Made by a program: the position numbers and the translations under genes. The notes below the pieces were generated by a model. The model ran no database searches and had not been told where the DNA came from. It saw nothing but the letters and a program-made list of their open reading frames with translations. From positions 1 to 64,000 of the forward strand of contig CAJTAL010000014.1 in NCBI GenBank assembly GCA_910574285.1: a stretch of 64,000 nucleotides of DNA, in the 5' to 3' direction. Positions 1 to 8,444 of this stretch are shown here, in pieces (the first letter of the stretch is position 1; the number at the start of each line of letters is the position of its first letter). The stretch is from Lachnospiraceae bacterium. GTDB lineage: Bacteria > Bacillota > Clostridia > Lachnospirales > Lachnospiraceae.

Positions 1-166
1 GTTACTTTCTTCTTATCTGATTTTAGTACTCCTTCTGGAGTGATTACTCCAATATAAGTATCTACAGGCTGGGGATATTTCTTTCCGGGAACCCGCCTTG
101 ATGTTCGCTTGTATAGATAATATTTCTCCCCCTTTCTCTTGACTGTGGTTCCCCTGTTTTTGGCAT
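1..166 (-). pseudogene. Frameshifted 5' end of an unrecognised gene, cut by the window edge
   Basis: A strong ribosome binding site (AAAGGAGG, about 171-179) sits five bases before an ATG at 164-166. The ATG frame (MPKTGEPQSRE...) stops after 34 codons, but the -1 frame is open to the window edge and reads like a real protein: Lys/Tyr-rich, with KYYLYKRTSRRVPGKKYPQP and then DTYIGVITPEGVLKS. One extra base in the A3/G5 run near 130 would join the two frames. The N-terminus resembles the start of some DDE transposases, but this is recollection of style, not a firm match. What lies beyond base 1 is unknown, so function is left open. Confidence 0.35.
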
Positions 167-330
167 AATATCCTCCTTTCAAACATCATGTTTTTCCTGA
201 TTTCAACATATAGGTATATTACACCTATACTTATAGATATTATACCTCTACAACAGCAAAAAGTCAAGGGTAAGAAGCTATTCTGTATAACAGCTTTTAC
301 CCTCGATAAGTCCTATGTTCTGCCGCTTAT

Positions 331-1353
331 TTATTTTTCTTCATGAAACAACCCTAACTTCTTATCCGGCATATTCTTATCCAGAACACCTTTTATCATA
401 TCGGTAAGCTTCTCTGGTTTCTCCCCCGCATCTCCCGGCAGTTCCCCGAGCGCCGCCACATGTTCCCGGGGCACCATGATCTCTAACTGCTGCCTCAGAT
501 TATCTATTACAACCTCGTCGTGCTCGCCGCCGAACTCCCCGTCCAGCGTCCACGGAATCTCCTCCAGGGACTCGAACGTGATATGCCCTGTCTTGAAGGT
601 ATACATATGCTTCGTGTCTACCTGTTCAATCAGCAGCGCGGCGATAATCTCCTGCAGCGCAATGGGATTCTTCGGCTTCTTGATCAGCGTCACCTCGAAC
701 TGGCCGTCGTCAAACACAACATTTTTTCCGATCATGTTGCGGAATCCCCCTACGGAGCGGGAATTGGTCACCATTCCGAGAATAAATTCATCCTCCACCT
801 CTTCCCCGTCATGAGTCACTTTGATCCTGTAGGACGGCACATTGAAGAGTCTTTTCGTTCCTTCCAAGACATACGCCAGATGACCCAGGATATTCTTCAC
901 TTCCTGTTTTGTCTCATAGGATACGTCCGTAAATATACCAAACGCCGCGACATACACGAAGACATCATCGTTAAATTTTCCCACGTCGCAGGGAAATACA
1001 ATCCCGTTCACCGCATTGTCGGCCGCTTTCAGGATTCCCTTGGGTATGTGGAGGCTGTTGGCAAAATCATTCGTAGTCCCTGTGGGAATATATCCCAGCG
1101 GTATCCGGGTTCTCCTCTGCATCATCCCCGTCACCACTTCGTCAATCGTACCGTCTCCCCCGCTGCAGACAATCAGGTCATATCTGTTGGCGTCAAATTC
1201 ACGTATCTTCTTATAGGCATCCCGGTACGCCTGCGTAGGGTATACCACTACCTCGTAATCCGCTTTCACGAAAATATCGATAATATCCGATAACTGGGGC
1301 TTCAAAAGTCCCTTCCCTGCACGCGGATTATACACAAACAACATTCTCTTCAT
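331..1353 (-). CDS. YegS/BmrU-type lipid kinase (diacylglycerol kinase family)
   Basis: Predicted ATP-dependent lipid kinase of 340 residues, of the soluble DagK/YegS family that phosphorylates diacylglycerol or related lipids at the inner membrane face. The N-terminal catalytic domain carries the nucleotide-binding signature SGGDGT (about residue 63) and PTGTTNDFA further on, both typical of the family; the C-terminal half is the usual beta-rich domain. I chose the ATG at 1353 (MKRMLFVYNPRAGKG), because the longer frame adds 18 residues not seen in relatives. A 10-11 bp inverted repeat (1391-1416) separates it from the crh block upstream. Exact lipid substrate cannot be told from sequence. 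Confidence 0.88.
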   Translation of the reverse strand: MKRMLFVYNPRAGKGLLKPQLSDIIDIFVKADYEVVVYPTQAYRDAYKKIREFDANRYDLIVCSGGDGTIDEVVTGMMQRRTRIPLGYIPTGTTNDFANSLHIPKGILKAADNAVNGIVFPCDVGKFNDDVFVYVAAFGIFTDVSYETKQEVKNILGHLAYVLEGTKRLFNVPSYRIKVTHDGEEVEDEFILGMVTNSRSVGGFRNMIGKNVVFDDGQFEVTLIKKPKNPIALQEIIAALLIEQVDTKHMYTFKTGHITFESLEEIPWTLDGEFGGEHDEVVIDNLRQQLEIMVPREHVAALGELPGDAGEKPEKLTDMIKGVLDKNMPDKKLGLFHEEK

Positions 1354-1390
1354 AGACTCACTTCCCCTTTCGCATGTCTCATATAACACG

Positions 1391-1416
1391 ACAGAGGGCA
1401 TTCTCATGCCCTCTGT
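1391..1416. terminator. Perfect 11-bp hairpin between crh and the lipid kinase
   Basis: ACAGAGGGCAT, a 4-base loop and ATGCCCTCTGT form a perfect hairpin. Neither side has a clear T-run, so it may be a transcript-end stabiliser rather than an efficient intrinsic terminator. Confidence 0.4.
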
Positions 1417-1540
1417 CAGTTACCTGCTATGTATACTCATTCGGGCTCCTCTCAATCACATCCATACCGAAAATCTGCGTCCTGCAGTCTTTCCGCACAA
1501 GATGGTATCCGCAAGAATGGATACTCCCGATCATGTACCA

Positions 1541-1798
1541 TTAAGAATTAGCAACCAGGAAATCTTCGATTCCCGCCACTGCCTCATTCTCGTCATGCCC
1601 TTCCGCCACAACCGTGATACTCTCACCTTTCTGCAGCTTCAGGCTCATCATCCCCATGATACTCTTCGCATTGATCTTCTTGTTATCAATCTCAATAAAT
1701 ACCTGGCTTGCGTACTGGCTTGCTTCCTGAACCAGGTGTGCAATAGGACGATCTTCCATATCCATATTGTTTTGAATCGTAACAGGTTTCTTTGTCAT
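1541..1798 (-). CDS. crh: Crh-like HPr paralogue lacking the catalytic histidine
   Basis: An 85-residue HPr-fold protein. In HPr, His15 within GxHARP is phosphorylated by enzyme I during PTS sugar uptake; here the same stretch reads DMEDRP, so position 15 is Glu. The regulatory serine is kept at exactly residue 46 (AKSIMGMMSL), the site used by HPr kinase. Loss of His15 with retention of Ser46 is the hallmark of Bacillus Crh, a CcpA co-effector that takes no part in transport, where residue 15 is Gln. The gene is last in murB-rapZ-whiA-crh, matching the yvcJ-yvcK-yvcL-crh locus of Bacillus. Inference: a regulatory, non-PTS HPr. A true HPr should exist elsewhere in the genome. Confidence 0.85.
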   Translation of the reverse strand: MTKKPVTIQNNMDMEDRPIAHLVQEASQYASQVFIEIDNKKINAKSIMGMMSLKLQKGESITVVAEGHDENEAVAGIEDFLVANS

Positions 1799-1817
1799 AA
1801 AAAATTGTTCCTCCTTG

Positions 1818-2696
1818 CTATTCCCTTAACTTAACTGCTATCTCACTCAACTTTCTGAGACGGTGATTCACTCCGGATTTCCCCACTGGCGTCTCCAGGA
1901 GTCCTCCCAACTCTTTTAAAGATGCATCCGGATATGCAAGACGCGTAAGGGCGACGTCTTTCAATCCCTCAGGCAACCTGTCAAAACCAACCGTATCGCG
2001 TATATACTTAATGTCTTCCATCTGCCTGACAGCCGCAGACACTGTCTTGTTAATGTTCGCCGTCTCGCAGTTCACCTTTCGGTTCACAGAATTACGCATC
2101 TCCTTCATAATCCTGATGTTTTCAAATTCCAGAAGCGCCACATGGGCTTCCATGACATTCAAAACATCTACGATCTGGGCTCCTTCCTTCAGATATACCA
2201 CGTAGGCCTTCTTTCTCTCAATGATCTTGGCATCCAAATCAAATGCATTCATCATACTTTTAAGATATTCCGCTTCTTCTAACCTATTACAGACGATCTC
2301 AAAATGATAGGATTTGCTCGGATTGCTCATGGAACCGGCCGCGATAAACGCCCCCCGGATATACGCCCTCTTACAGCAGACCGCCTGTACCAGCGCGTTC
2401 TTTACTGCCAGCAGCTCTTCTCCCTTGGCATAAATATTGTAGCCGCAGCTCCCCTTTGACATATTCCTACGAATTGCGATACATGTATCTATATTAAATG
2501 TTTTTTGCAATAATGTAAAGCATTTTCTTGCAACTGTAAAATTTTCCGTATGAAACCTCACGCTGGCAACACCTTTTCTATCTTCCCCGAACGTCCCTGA
2601 CATACGGATCAGCGCCTCCAATTCCGCAAGCCGGCAATGCCTTGCTTTCGAATAATGCGCCGACAATTCCTCCTTTATCATGCCCGAAAATGACAT
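1818..2696 (-). CDS. whiA: WhiA (DUF199) DNA-binding regulator
   Basis: 292 residues, the usual WhiA length. The family has an N-terminal LAGLIDADG-homing-endonuclease-like fold (starts MSFSGMIKEELS, containing the characteristic YIRGAFIAAGSMSNPSKSYH near residue 113) joined to a C-terminal helix-turn-helix (LKELGGLLETPVGKSGVNHRL, about 260-280). In Streptomyces it controls sporulation; in low-GC Gram-positives it affects cell division and chromosome segregation. Start follows a GGAGT box. It lies 10 bases after rapZ and 20 before crh, almost certainly co-transcribed. Confidence 0.95.
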   Translation of the reverse strand: MSFSGMIKEELSAHYSKARHCRLAELEALIRMSGTFGEDRKGVASVRFHTENFTVARKCFTLLQKTFNIDTCIAIRRNMSKGSCGYNIYAKGEELLAVKNALVQAVCCKRAYIRGAFIAAGSMSNPSKSYHFEIVCNRLEEAEYLKSMMNAFDLDAKIIERKKAYVVYLKEGAQIVDVLNVMEAHVALLEFENIRIMKEMRNSVNRKVNCETANINKTVSAAVRQMEDIKYIRDTVGFDRLPEGLKDVALTRLAYPDASLKELGGLLETPVGKSGVNHRLRKLSEIAVKLRE

Positions 2697-2706
2697 CTGT
2701 ATACTC

Positions 2707-3588
2707 CTATCTTGCTTTTGTGACCGCGTCTTTTCCGATATCCCTGTGTTCTATCCGGATTCCATAGTCCTCGTCACGGTTAAGGGCTTCAAATAATTCG
2801 TTCGCCAGCGTGACCGAGCGATGTTTTCCCCCGGTACACCCGATGGCTATCACAAGCTGCGTCTTCCCCTCCTGCACATAATTCGGAATCAGAAATTCCA
2901 CCAGATCCGTCATCTTATACAGGAATTCTTCCGCTTTCCTGTTTCCCATAACATAATCCCTGACCTCCTGGTCATTGCCGCTCTTGGGCCGCAGTTCTTC
3001 TATATAATACGGATTGGGCAGGAAACGCACGTCAAATACCAGGTCTGCGTCCGCCGGGATTCCATACTTGAATCCAAAAGAAAGCACCGATATGTATAAA
3101 TTCTTATATTCCTTATTCCGTACGAATATCTTATTCAACTGGGTCTTTAACTCCCTCGTGAGCATATGGCTTGTATCTACCAGATAATCCGCCTTCTCTC
3201 TGAGAAATTCAATCCGTTCCCGCTCTTTCCTGATCCCCTGGTCAACGCGCCCGTCATTCCCTGCCAGCGGGTGAAAACGCCGTGTCTCCTTGTACCTTTT
3301 GATCAGAACGTTATCCGAGGATTCCAGGAACAGTATCTCGTACTTCATCCCGGCCAAATCCAGCTCCTTAAGCACCTCCGCCATCTCCGCCAGGCTTTCC
3401 CCGCTCCGTATGTCCACTCCCAGAGCCGCCTTATTCAGTTCACTTCCCGGGACGCGCAGCAGATCCGCCATCTTTGGGATCAAAGGCACCGGCAGATTGT
3501 CCACACAAAAATACCCCACATCCTCCAACATCTTAAGCGCCGTACTCTTTCCTGCTCCCGACATTCCTGTCACAATCACACATCTCAT
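2707..3588 (-). CDS. rapZ: RapZ/YvcJ nucleotide-binding regulatory protein
   Basis: 293 residues. The N-terminal P-loop is GMSGAGKS (residues 8-15) and the C-terminal domain has the family signature GCTGGKHRSVTLANEL (about 250-265). E. coli RapZ is an RNase adaptor for glmZ decay in amino-sugar control; the Bacillus homologue YvcJ binds nucleotides and affects competence. Context here is that of YvcJ: directly after murB (one base between stop and start) and before whiA. Confidence 0.95.
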   Translation of the reverse strand: MRCVIVTGMSGAGKSTALKMLEDVGYFCVDNLPVPLIPKMADLLRVPGSELNKAALGVDIRSGESLAEMAEVLKELDLAGMKYEILFLESSDNVLIKRYKETRRFHPLAGNDGRVDQGIRKERERIEFLREKADYLVDTSHMLTRELKTQLNKIFVRNKEYKNLYISVLSFGFKYGIPADADLVFDVRFLPNPYYIEELRPKSGNDQEVRDYVMGNRKAEEFLYKMTDLVEFLIPNYVQEGKTQLVIAIGCTGGKHRSVTLANELFEALNRDEDYGIRIEHRDIGKDAVTKAR

Positions 3589-3589
3589 C

Positions 3590-4501
3590 TTAGAATTCTC
3601 CCAGTCTCTTTACTTCCGGCTCAAGCCTCACTCCAAATTGTTCTTCCACCTTGTCGACAACCCGGCGCATCAATTCCGCAACGTCGGCCGCCGTCGCTCC
3701 TCCCCGGTTGATCACAAAACCGCAGTGTTTCTCTGACACCTGCGCTCCGCCCACCGCAAACCCGCGAAGCCCCGCATCCTGAATCAGCTTTCCCGCGAAA
3801 TACCCTTCCGGCCTCTTGAACGTGCTTCCTGCGCTTGGGTATTCCAGCGGCTGTTTGCTCACACGCCTTTCTTTCAGATCCTCCATCTTCGCTTTGATCT
3901 CATCCCTTGCACCCTTCTTAAGGCGAATGACCGCCTCCAAAGCGATATATCCCTTTCTCGCGATGACACTGATTCTATACCCAAGCTCCAGTTCCTCTGC
4001 CGCAAGGACAAGGATCTCTCCCGCCGGTGTCAGCACCGTAACTTCCTCCAGCACGTCCTTCATCTCACCGCCGTAAGCTCCCGCATTCATCACACACGCG
4101 CCGCCCAGCGATCCGGGTATCCCTGCCGCGAATTCGAATCCGGTCAGTCCTTCCTCCAGTGCCTGCGCCGCAACCGACGACAGCAGCGCGCCTGCCTGCG
4201 CCGTGATCCTCCCTCCTTCGCATTCAATCCTGTTCATCGCCCTGCCGATCTGAACCACTACGCCTCTGACTCCGCGGTCGGCTGCCAGAAGATTGCTCCC
4301 GTTTCCTATGATGTGGCAGTCCGTCCCTTCCTCCTTACACATACCCACAAGGGCTTTCACTTCATCCGCCGACTCCGGCGTCACGAAGAAATCTGCCGGC
4401 CCTCCCACCCGGAATGTCGTATGGTCTTTCATCGGCTCATTTATTTTCACCTGATCTTCACGTACAATCTCCAATAATCTATTATATATTCCTGTCTCCA
4501 T
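3590..4501 (-). CDS. murB: UDP-N-acetylenolpyruvoylglucosamine reductase MurB
   Basis: Makes UDP-N-acetylmuramate with NADPH and FAD in cytoplasmic peptidoglycan precursor synthesis. Residues 1-180 form the FAD-binding part (HTTFRVGGPADFFV, IGNGSNLL, GFEFAAGIPGSLGGACVMNAGAYG). The C-terminal domain contains PSAGSTFKRPEG, with the serine that donates a proton, and a terminal Glu-rich end (VRLEPEVKRLG). I start at 4501 (METGIYNRLLEI), preceded by a GGCAGG box; the longer open frame adds an improbable 49-residue leader. It is 303 residues, the type IIb-like size common in Firmicutes. Confidence 0.95.
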   Translation of the reverse strand: METGIYNRLLEIVREDQVKINEPMKDHTTFRVGGPADFFVTPESADEVKALVGMCKEEGTDCHIIGNGSNLLAADRGVRGVVVQIGRAMNRIECEGGRITAQAGALLSSVAAQALEEGLTGFEFAAGIPGSLGGACVMNAGAYGGEMKDVLEEVTVLTPAGEILVLAAEELELGYRISVIARKGYIALEAVIRLKKGARDEIKAKMEDLKERRVSKQPLEYPSAGSTFKRPEGYFAGKLIQDAGLRGFAVGGAQVSEKHCGFVINRGGATAADVAELMRRVVDKVEEQFGVRLEPEVKRLGEF

Positions 4502-4671
4502 AATATACCTGCCTTTTTTTGTATGATGCTTTAAATAAATTGTAACACCCATATTCCGGAAATTCAATGTACTCTTGCAAAATACCTGCGAATGCGGTAT
4601 ATTAATTTCAGGAAAAATAAATATTATTATTTTATTCAAGAATTTCATTTAAGAAGGAGTGAACTTATCAA

Positions 4672-5955
4672 TTGGACTCGAGTGACGCCACGCAACTCAT
4701 TATACTTTTTATTTTACTGTTGTTATCCGCATTTTTCTCATCTGCAGAGACAGCATTAACTACTGTTAACAAGATACGGATCCGCACCCTGGCGGAGGAC
4801 GGGAACCGGCGGGCCGAGACGGTTCTTGCCATCACGGACGATTCCGGAAAGATGTTAAGCGCCATATTGATCGGCAACAATATCGTCAATCTGTCCGCCG
4901 CATCACTGACCACCTCGCTCGCCTACAGCTTCGGCGGTTCCATGGTCGCGATCGCAAGCGGTATCCTGACTCTTCTGATCCTTTTATTCGGAGAGATCAC
5001 GCCCAAGACGATGGCAACCATACACTCCGAAAAGATGGCTTTGATTTATGCGCCTGTGATCAGTATATTCATGAAGTTGATGACGCCCGTGATCTTTGTG
5101 GTCAACGGTCTTTCCATCGGCATACTGTTCCTTCTACGGGTAGATCCTAACGCAAAGAACACTGCCATGACGGAGAATGAGCTCCGTACCATCGTCGATG
5201 TAAGCCACGAAGACGGAGTTATTGAATCCGGCGAGAGAGAAATGATAAATAACGTGTTCGATTTAGGTGACGCCAGAGCCAAGGATGTCATGGTTCCGCG
5301 TGTCCATGTGACATTCGCAGACGTCAACAGCACCTATGATGAACTGCTTGCCATTTTCCGGGAGGATAAATATACCCGCCTGCCGATATTCGAAGACACT
5401 ACAGACAATGTGGTTGGTACTATTAATATGAAAGACTTGCTGTTATATGACAGCACGAAGGAATTTCATATCCGGGATTTTCTGCGGGAAGCTTATTTTA
5501 CCTATGAATATAAGAGTATCTCTGAACTTCTTGTGGAGATGCGCCAGGCCTCGTTTAATATAGCCATTGTCCTTGACGAGTACGGCGAGACAGCCGGATT
5601 GATCACTCTGGAGGATATCCTTGAAGAGATCGTCGGTGAGATACATGACGAATACGATGAAAATGAGGAAGATTTTATACAGGAGATCGACGAACGGGAA
5701 TATATCGTCGAAGGCTCCATCAATCTGGACGAACTCAACAGCCGTCTGGAGCTTGATCTGAATTCAGACGAATATGATTCCCTCGGAGGGTTCATCATCG
5801 AACGTCTCGACCGCCTGCCGGAAGCCGGCGATTCCATTGATACGGACGAGGGCATACACATGGTCGTTGACCGGTTAGATAAGAACCGCATCGAGCTTGT
5901 CCATCTATATCTGCCTGAGACGCCTCCTGAGAAAAACAATGATCCCGATGATTAG
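4672..5955 (+). CDS. CNNM/CBS/CorC-HlyC membrane protein
   Basis: A 427-residue 'hemolysin-family' protein, better described as a CNNM-type magnesium/cobalt efflux-related membrane protein. Domains in order: N-terminal DUF21 (about 1-180) with four hydrophobic segments and SAFFSSAETALTTVN; a CBS pair (about 200-320, with KDVMVPR and VLDEYGETAGLITLEDILEE); and a C-terminal CorC_HlyC domain (about 340-415). The start is a TTG at 4672 behind AAGGAGTG, spacing about 12; no ATG lies in frame nearby. Divergent from murB. Role in ion export is inferred from the family only. Confidence 0.85.
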   Translation: MDSSDATQLIILFILLLLSAFFSSAETALTTVNKIRIRTLAEDGNRRAETVLAITDDSGKMLSAILIGNNIVNLSAASLTTSLAYSFGGSMVAIASGILTLLILLFGEITPKTMATIHSEKMALIYAPVISIFMKLMTPVIFVVNGLSIGILFLLRVDPNAKNTAMTENELRTIVDVSHEDGVIESGEREMINNVFDLGDARAKDVMVPRVHVTFADVNSTYDELLAIFREDKYTRLPIFEDTTDNVVGTINMKDLLLYDSTKEFHIRDFLREAYFTYEYKSISELLVEMRQASFNIAIVLDEYGETAGLITLEDILEEIVGEIHDEYDENEEDFIQEIDEREYIVEGSINLDELNSRLELDLNSDEYDSLGGFIIERLDRLPEAGDSIDTDEGIHMVVDRLDKNRIELVHLYLPETPPEKNNDPDD

Positions 5956-6020
5956 ATGATTAATACAGCTGTATCAGGCTCTCTATAAAGCACAAGAAAG
6001 ACAAATCAGGACAAAACAGT

Positions 6021-6060
6021 TGCCGCCCGGCCATTATATTAAATGGCCGGGCGGCACTTT
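6021..6060. terminator. Strong hairpin terminator between convergent genes
   Basis: TGCCGCCCGGCCAT (6021-6034) pairs perfectly with ATGGCCGGGCGGCA (6043-6056), followed by CTTTTATT on the plus strand. It ends the CorC-type gene and may also serve the convergent binding-protein gene. Confidence 0.85.
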
Positions 6061-6092
6061 TATTCCGGTCTGCTTTCACAACAGTCCTTTCA

Positions 6093-7448
6093 TCAATACA
6101 ACAATTTTTGAATATTCTCATCTTCCAGATTCTTCTTTGTAAGCCAGGTGTACCCCGTATCAACGACAGCCTCGTTTCCCATAGAAAGCGCCGCCCTTGC
6201 GGAAGCTATGACAGCGGCATACCCCATCCCAAAGGGATTCTGCAGAACTAGGGCGTCTATCTTCCCTTCCTTTAATGCCTCCAGCTCATTCTCGTTCGCG
6301 TCATACCCGACGATATGAGCCTTCTTTTTGTTCCTCTCAAGCGTTTCCAGGGCAAGCCGCACCGCGTCCCCGTTCGCCGCATAGATTCCCCCGGCATCGG
6401 GATGCTTCTCAAGAATATAATCCATTACATCTTCCTCGGAAATCATATCTGCCGTAACTTCTTCCTGGTCTTCCTCTCCAGGCTGTCCCTGTTCCGGCGA
6501 ATCATTACCATCATCTCCGGACTGTCCCTGTTCCGCTGTTCCTGCTTCGTTCTGTCCCTGTTCCGACTCTCCTGCCTCGCTTGTTCCCGGCTGTTCCGAT
6601 CCTGCTTCACCCGGCCCGGCTTCCTGGCCTTCGTCCTCATTCCAGGGTTTGCCATTTCGCTCTGCCGCTATCCTCTCCTGCATAACGGACATCTGATCCA
6701 TATGATATGTCTCGACGACCGATATCTCCGGATAATTATTCGCGATCTCTTCTTTAAACGCGTTCTCTCTGTCGTTCGCCGACTGGGATTTGGAATCCTG
6801 GATAAAAAGAATCACTTCTCCCTTCTCATCCATCAACCCCGCAAGTCTCTGTGCCGCCTCCTGCGCCGAGGTCCGGTTATCTGTCGACACGCTCGCCATC
6901 AACCCCTGATAATCACTTCCCGAATCAAAAGCCACAACCGGAATATCGCTCTCCGCCGCAAGATCAAACTGAACCTCGCACGACTTCACATCTACAATCG
7001 CGATTGCCACCGCCTCCGGATACCTCGCCAGTTCTTCATCCAGAATATTCACCTGTTCATCTACATCATCCGGTGTGGCAGGCGCGCTGTAAGTCATCTT
7101 AACCTGATCCTTGCCTTCATATCCCAGATTCTCATTGATATCTTTTACGGCCTGTTCCGCTCCTCTTTTTACCTCATCCCAATATGAGACGTCTTCCGCC
7201 TTTCCGATCACGGAGATCGATGTCCCTTTCTTAAGCTTCAGCCCCATTACGTTATCGTATGCGGAAGGTTCTATCATGTCCAGCTTCTTCTGATATGTTT
7301 TTTCTTTCTTTTCTTCTCTCTTCTCTTCTTTCTCTGTATCTGTCTCTTCCGGTTCCTTCTCCCGGTTCGTATCCGCGCCTGACGAACACCCGCATATACA
7401 CATAATCATACACAAAATGATGAGTGCAATACGATATCTCTTTTTCAT
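6093..7448 (-). CDS. Orphan sugar-binding lipoprotein (periplasmic-binding-protein family 4) with acidic Gln/Gly-rich insert
   Basis: 451 residues. A lipoprotein signal peptide (MKKRYRIALIILCMIMCICGC, Cys about 20-21) is followed by an acidic Lys/Glu linker and a type I periplasmic-binding fold of the ribose/galactose kind (DVSYWDEVKRGAEQAVKD; IPVVAFDSGSDYQGL; VSTDNRTSAQEAAQRLA; GGIYAANGDAVRLALE). The second lobe is interrupted at roughly residues 270-335 by a low-complexity stretch of repeating EQGQ/EAG units rich in Glu, Gln, Gly and Ser. No ABC ATPase, permease or chemoreceptor is adjacent, so it may feed a remote transporter or a sensor kinase. Ligand unknown. Confidence 0.8.
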   Translation of the reverse strand: MKKRYRIALIILCMIMCICGCSSGADTNREKEPEETDTEKEEKREEKKEKTYQKKLDMIEPSAYDNVMGLKLKKGTSISVIGKAEDVSYWDEVKRGAEQAVKDINENLGYEGKDQVKMTYSAPATPDDVDEQVNILDEELARYPEAVAIAIVDVKSCEVQFDLAAESDIPVVAFDSGSDYQGLMASVSTDNRTSAQEAAQRLAGLMDEKGEVILFIQDSKSQSANDRENAFKEEIANNYPEISVVETYHMDQMSVMQERIAAERNGKPWNEDEGQEAGPGEAGSEQPGTSEAGESEQGQNEAGTAEQGQSGDDGNDSPEQGQPGEEDQEEVTADMISEEDVMDYILEKHPDAGGIYAANGDAVRLALETLERNKKKAHIVGYDANENELEALKEGKIDALVLQNPFGMGYAAVIASARAALSMGNEAVVDTGYTWLTKKNLEDENIQKLLY

Positions 7449-7581
7449 CTGACTTCACTCCCTGCAGTAATAACATTTTTTTTAACAAACATCACTATAC
7501 ACCATATCCTCGAAAAAATGTTAAAAAAATTCTTAATTTTTTATAACCATTCAGAACTGCAAGCTTTTTATCATATCGCCC

Positions 7582-7610
7582 TTGTATATTTTCCTCTTTT
7601 GTATTATGAT
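7582..7610 (+). promoter_or_regulatory. Sigma-A promoter of the ferredoxin gene
   Basis: TTGTAT (7582-7587), a 17-base spacer and TATGAT (7605-7610), ending about 50 bases before the ferredoxin start. The ribosome binding site AAAGGAGGG lies at about 7644-7652. Confidence 0.7.
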
Positions 7611-7660
7611 ATGTGTAGACAAGGATTCTGTCTATTATTCTAAAAAGGAGGGTACATACT

Positions 7661-7831
7661 ATGGCACACGTAATCAGTGAAGAATGTGTAAGCTGCGGAG
7701 CTTGCGAAGCTGAATGTCCAGTTGGAGCTATTTCTCAGGGTGCAGATCATTTTGAGATCGATGCTGACGCTTGTGTTGACTGCGGAGCTTGCGCAGCTCA
7801 GTGTCCTACAGGAGCAATCTCCCAGGGCTAA
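7661..7831 (+). CDS. Small 2[4Fe-4S] ferredoxin
   Basis: A 56-residue clostridial-type ferredoxin, an electron carrier for hydrogenases, pyruvate:ferredoxin oxidoreductase and similar enzymes in the cytoplasm. Both clusters are visible: CVSCGACEAECPVGAI and CVDCGACAAQCPTGAI, each CxxCxxCxxxCP. Length and internal symmetry are typical. It has its own promoter and is closed by a hairpin terminator just downstream, so it is a single-gene, probably highly expressed unit. Confidence 0.97.
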   Translation: MAHVISEECVSCGACEAECPVGAISQGADHFEIDADACVDCGACAAQCPTGAISQG

Positions 7832-7852
7832 TATGATTCTTAATTCATATAA

Positions 7853-7893
7853 AAAGGCAATGTTTGTTTATGATAAAACGAACATTGCTTTTT
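7853..7893 (+). terminator. Ferredoxin terminator
   Basis: AAAGGCAATGTTTGTTT pairs with AAACGAACATTGCTTTT with a short loop and is followed by a T-run; one mismatch in the stem. Confidence 0.85.
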
Positions 7894-8084
7894 TATTTTT
7901 TACTGACAGCTTTTTACTTGTTTCGCAGAACTCTTGTGTTACGATACAGACAGCCCCGGTATCATCTTTCAAACAGACCGGGACAGGCTTGGTTACTATT
8001 GCATTTCTAAAAAAATTATGCAGTGGCAAACTAATATCCCTGGAAAACCAGGGGACATCATTCTTAATAAGGGGGTATCAAAAC

Positions 8085-8444
8085 ATGGGCAGTAACGCAT
8101 TAGATCAATTAAAACAAGAAACAAAAGATGATGTCAGGCTTTTCAACTGCATCAAAGAACTGTACGAGCAGGGCGTACCCTTCGCCGAATTAAAAGCGCT
8201 GATTCCCGATATCCGGAGAACCCGCGATCAATTACATATGAAACGGATGCTGGAGAATAACAACGCCGTCCTGCTTTCTATGTTCACCAAAGAGATGTCT
8301 TTCCTTCTGGACGCCAAAGAACGCCGGCAAGAAGAAGAATTCAAAAAATTAGACCAGCTTATCCGCCAGCAGCAATCCTTTCGGAAAAGCGCGGCAGAAG
8401 CCGGTCCGGTCGAAAGATTAAAAAAATTATTTCTGCCTGCTTAG
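8085..8444 (+). CDS. Conserved-looking hypothetical protein, helical
   Basis: 119 residues from an ATG at 8085 behind AAGGGGG. I do not recognise a named family. The sequence looks entirely helical and charged: an N-terminal part (MGSNALDQLKQETKDDVRLFNCI) that could hold a small DNA-binding-like fold with GVPFAELKALIPDI, and a C-terminal Glu/Gln/Arg-rich coiled-coil-like stretch. No signal peptide or membrane segment. It is tail-to-tail with dnaB and overlaps its end by 18 bases. A possible promoter (TTGTTT, 16 bases, TACGAT) lies near 7920-7947. Confidence 0.6.
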   Translation: MGSNALDQLKQETKDDVRLFNCIKELYEQGVPFAELKALIPDIRRTRDQLHMKRMLENNNAVLLSMFTKEMSFLLDAKERRQEEEFKKLDQLIRQQQSFRKSAAEAGPVERLKKLFLPA

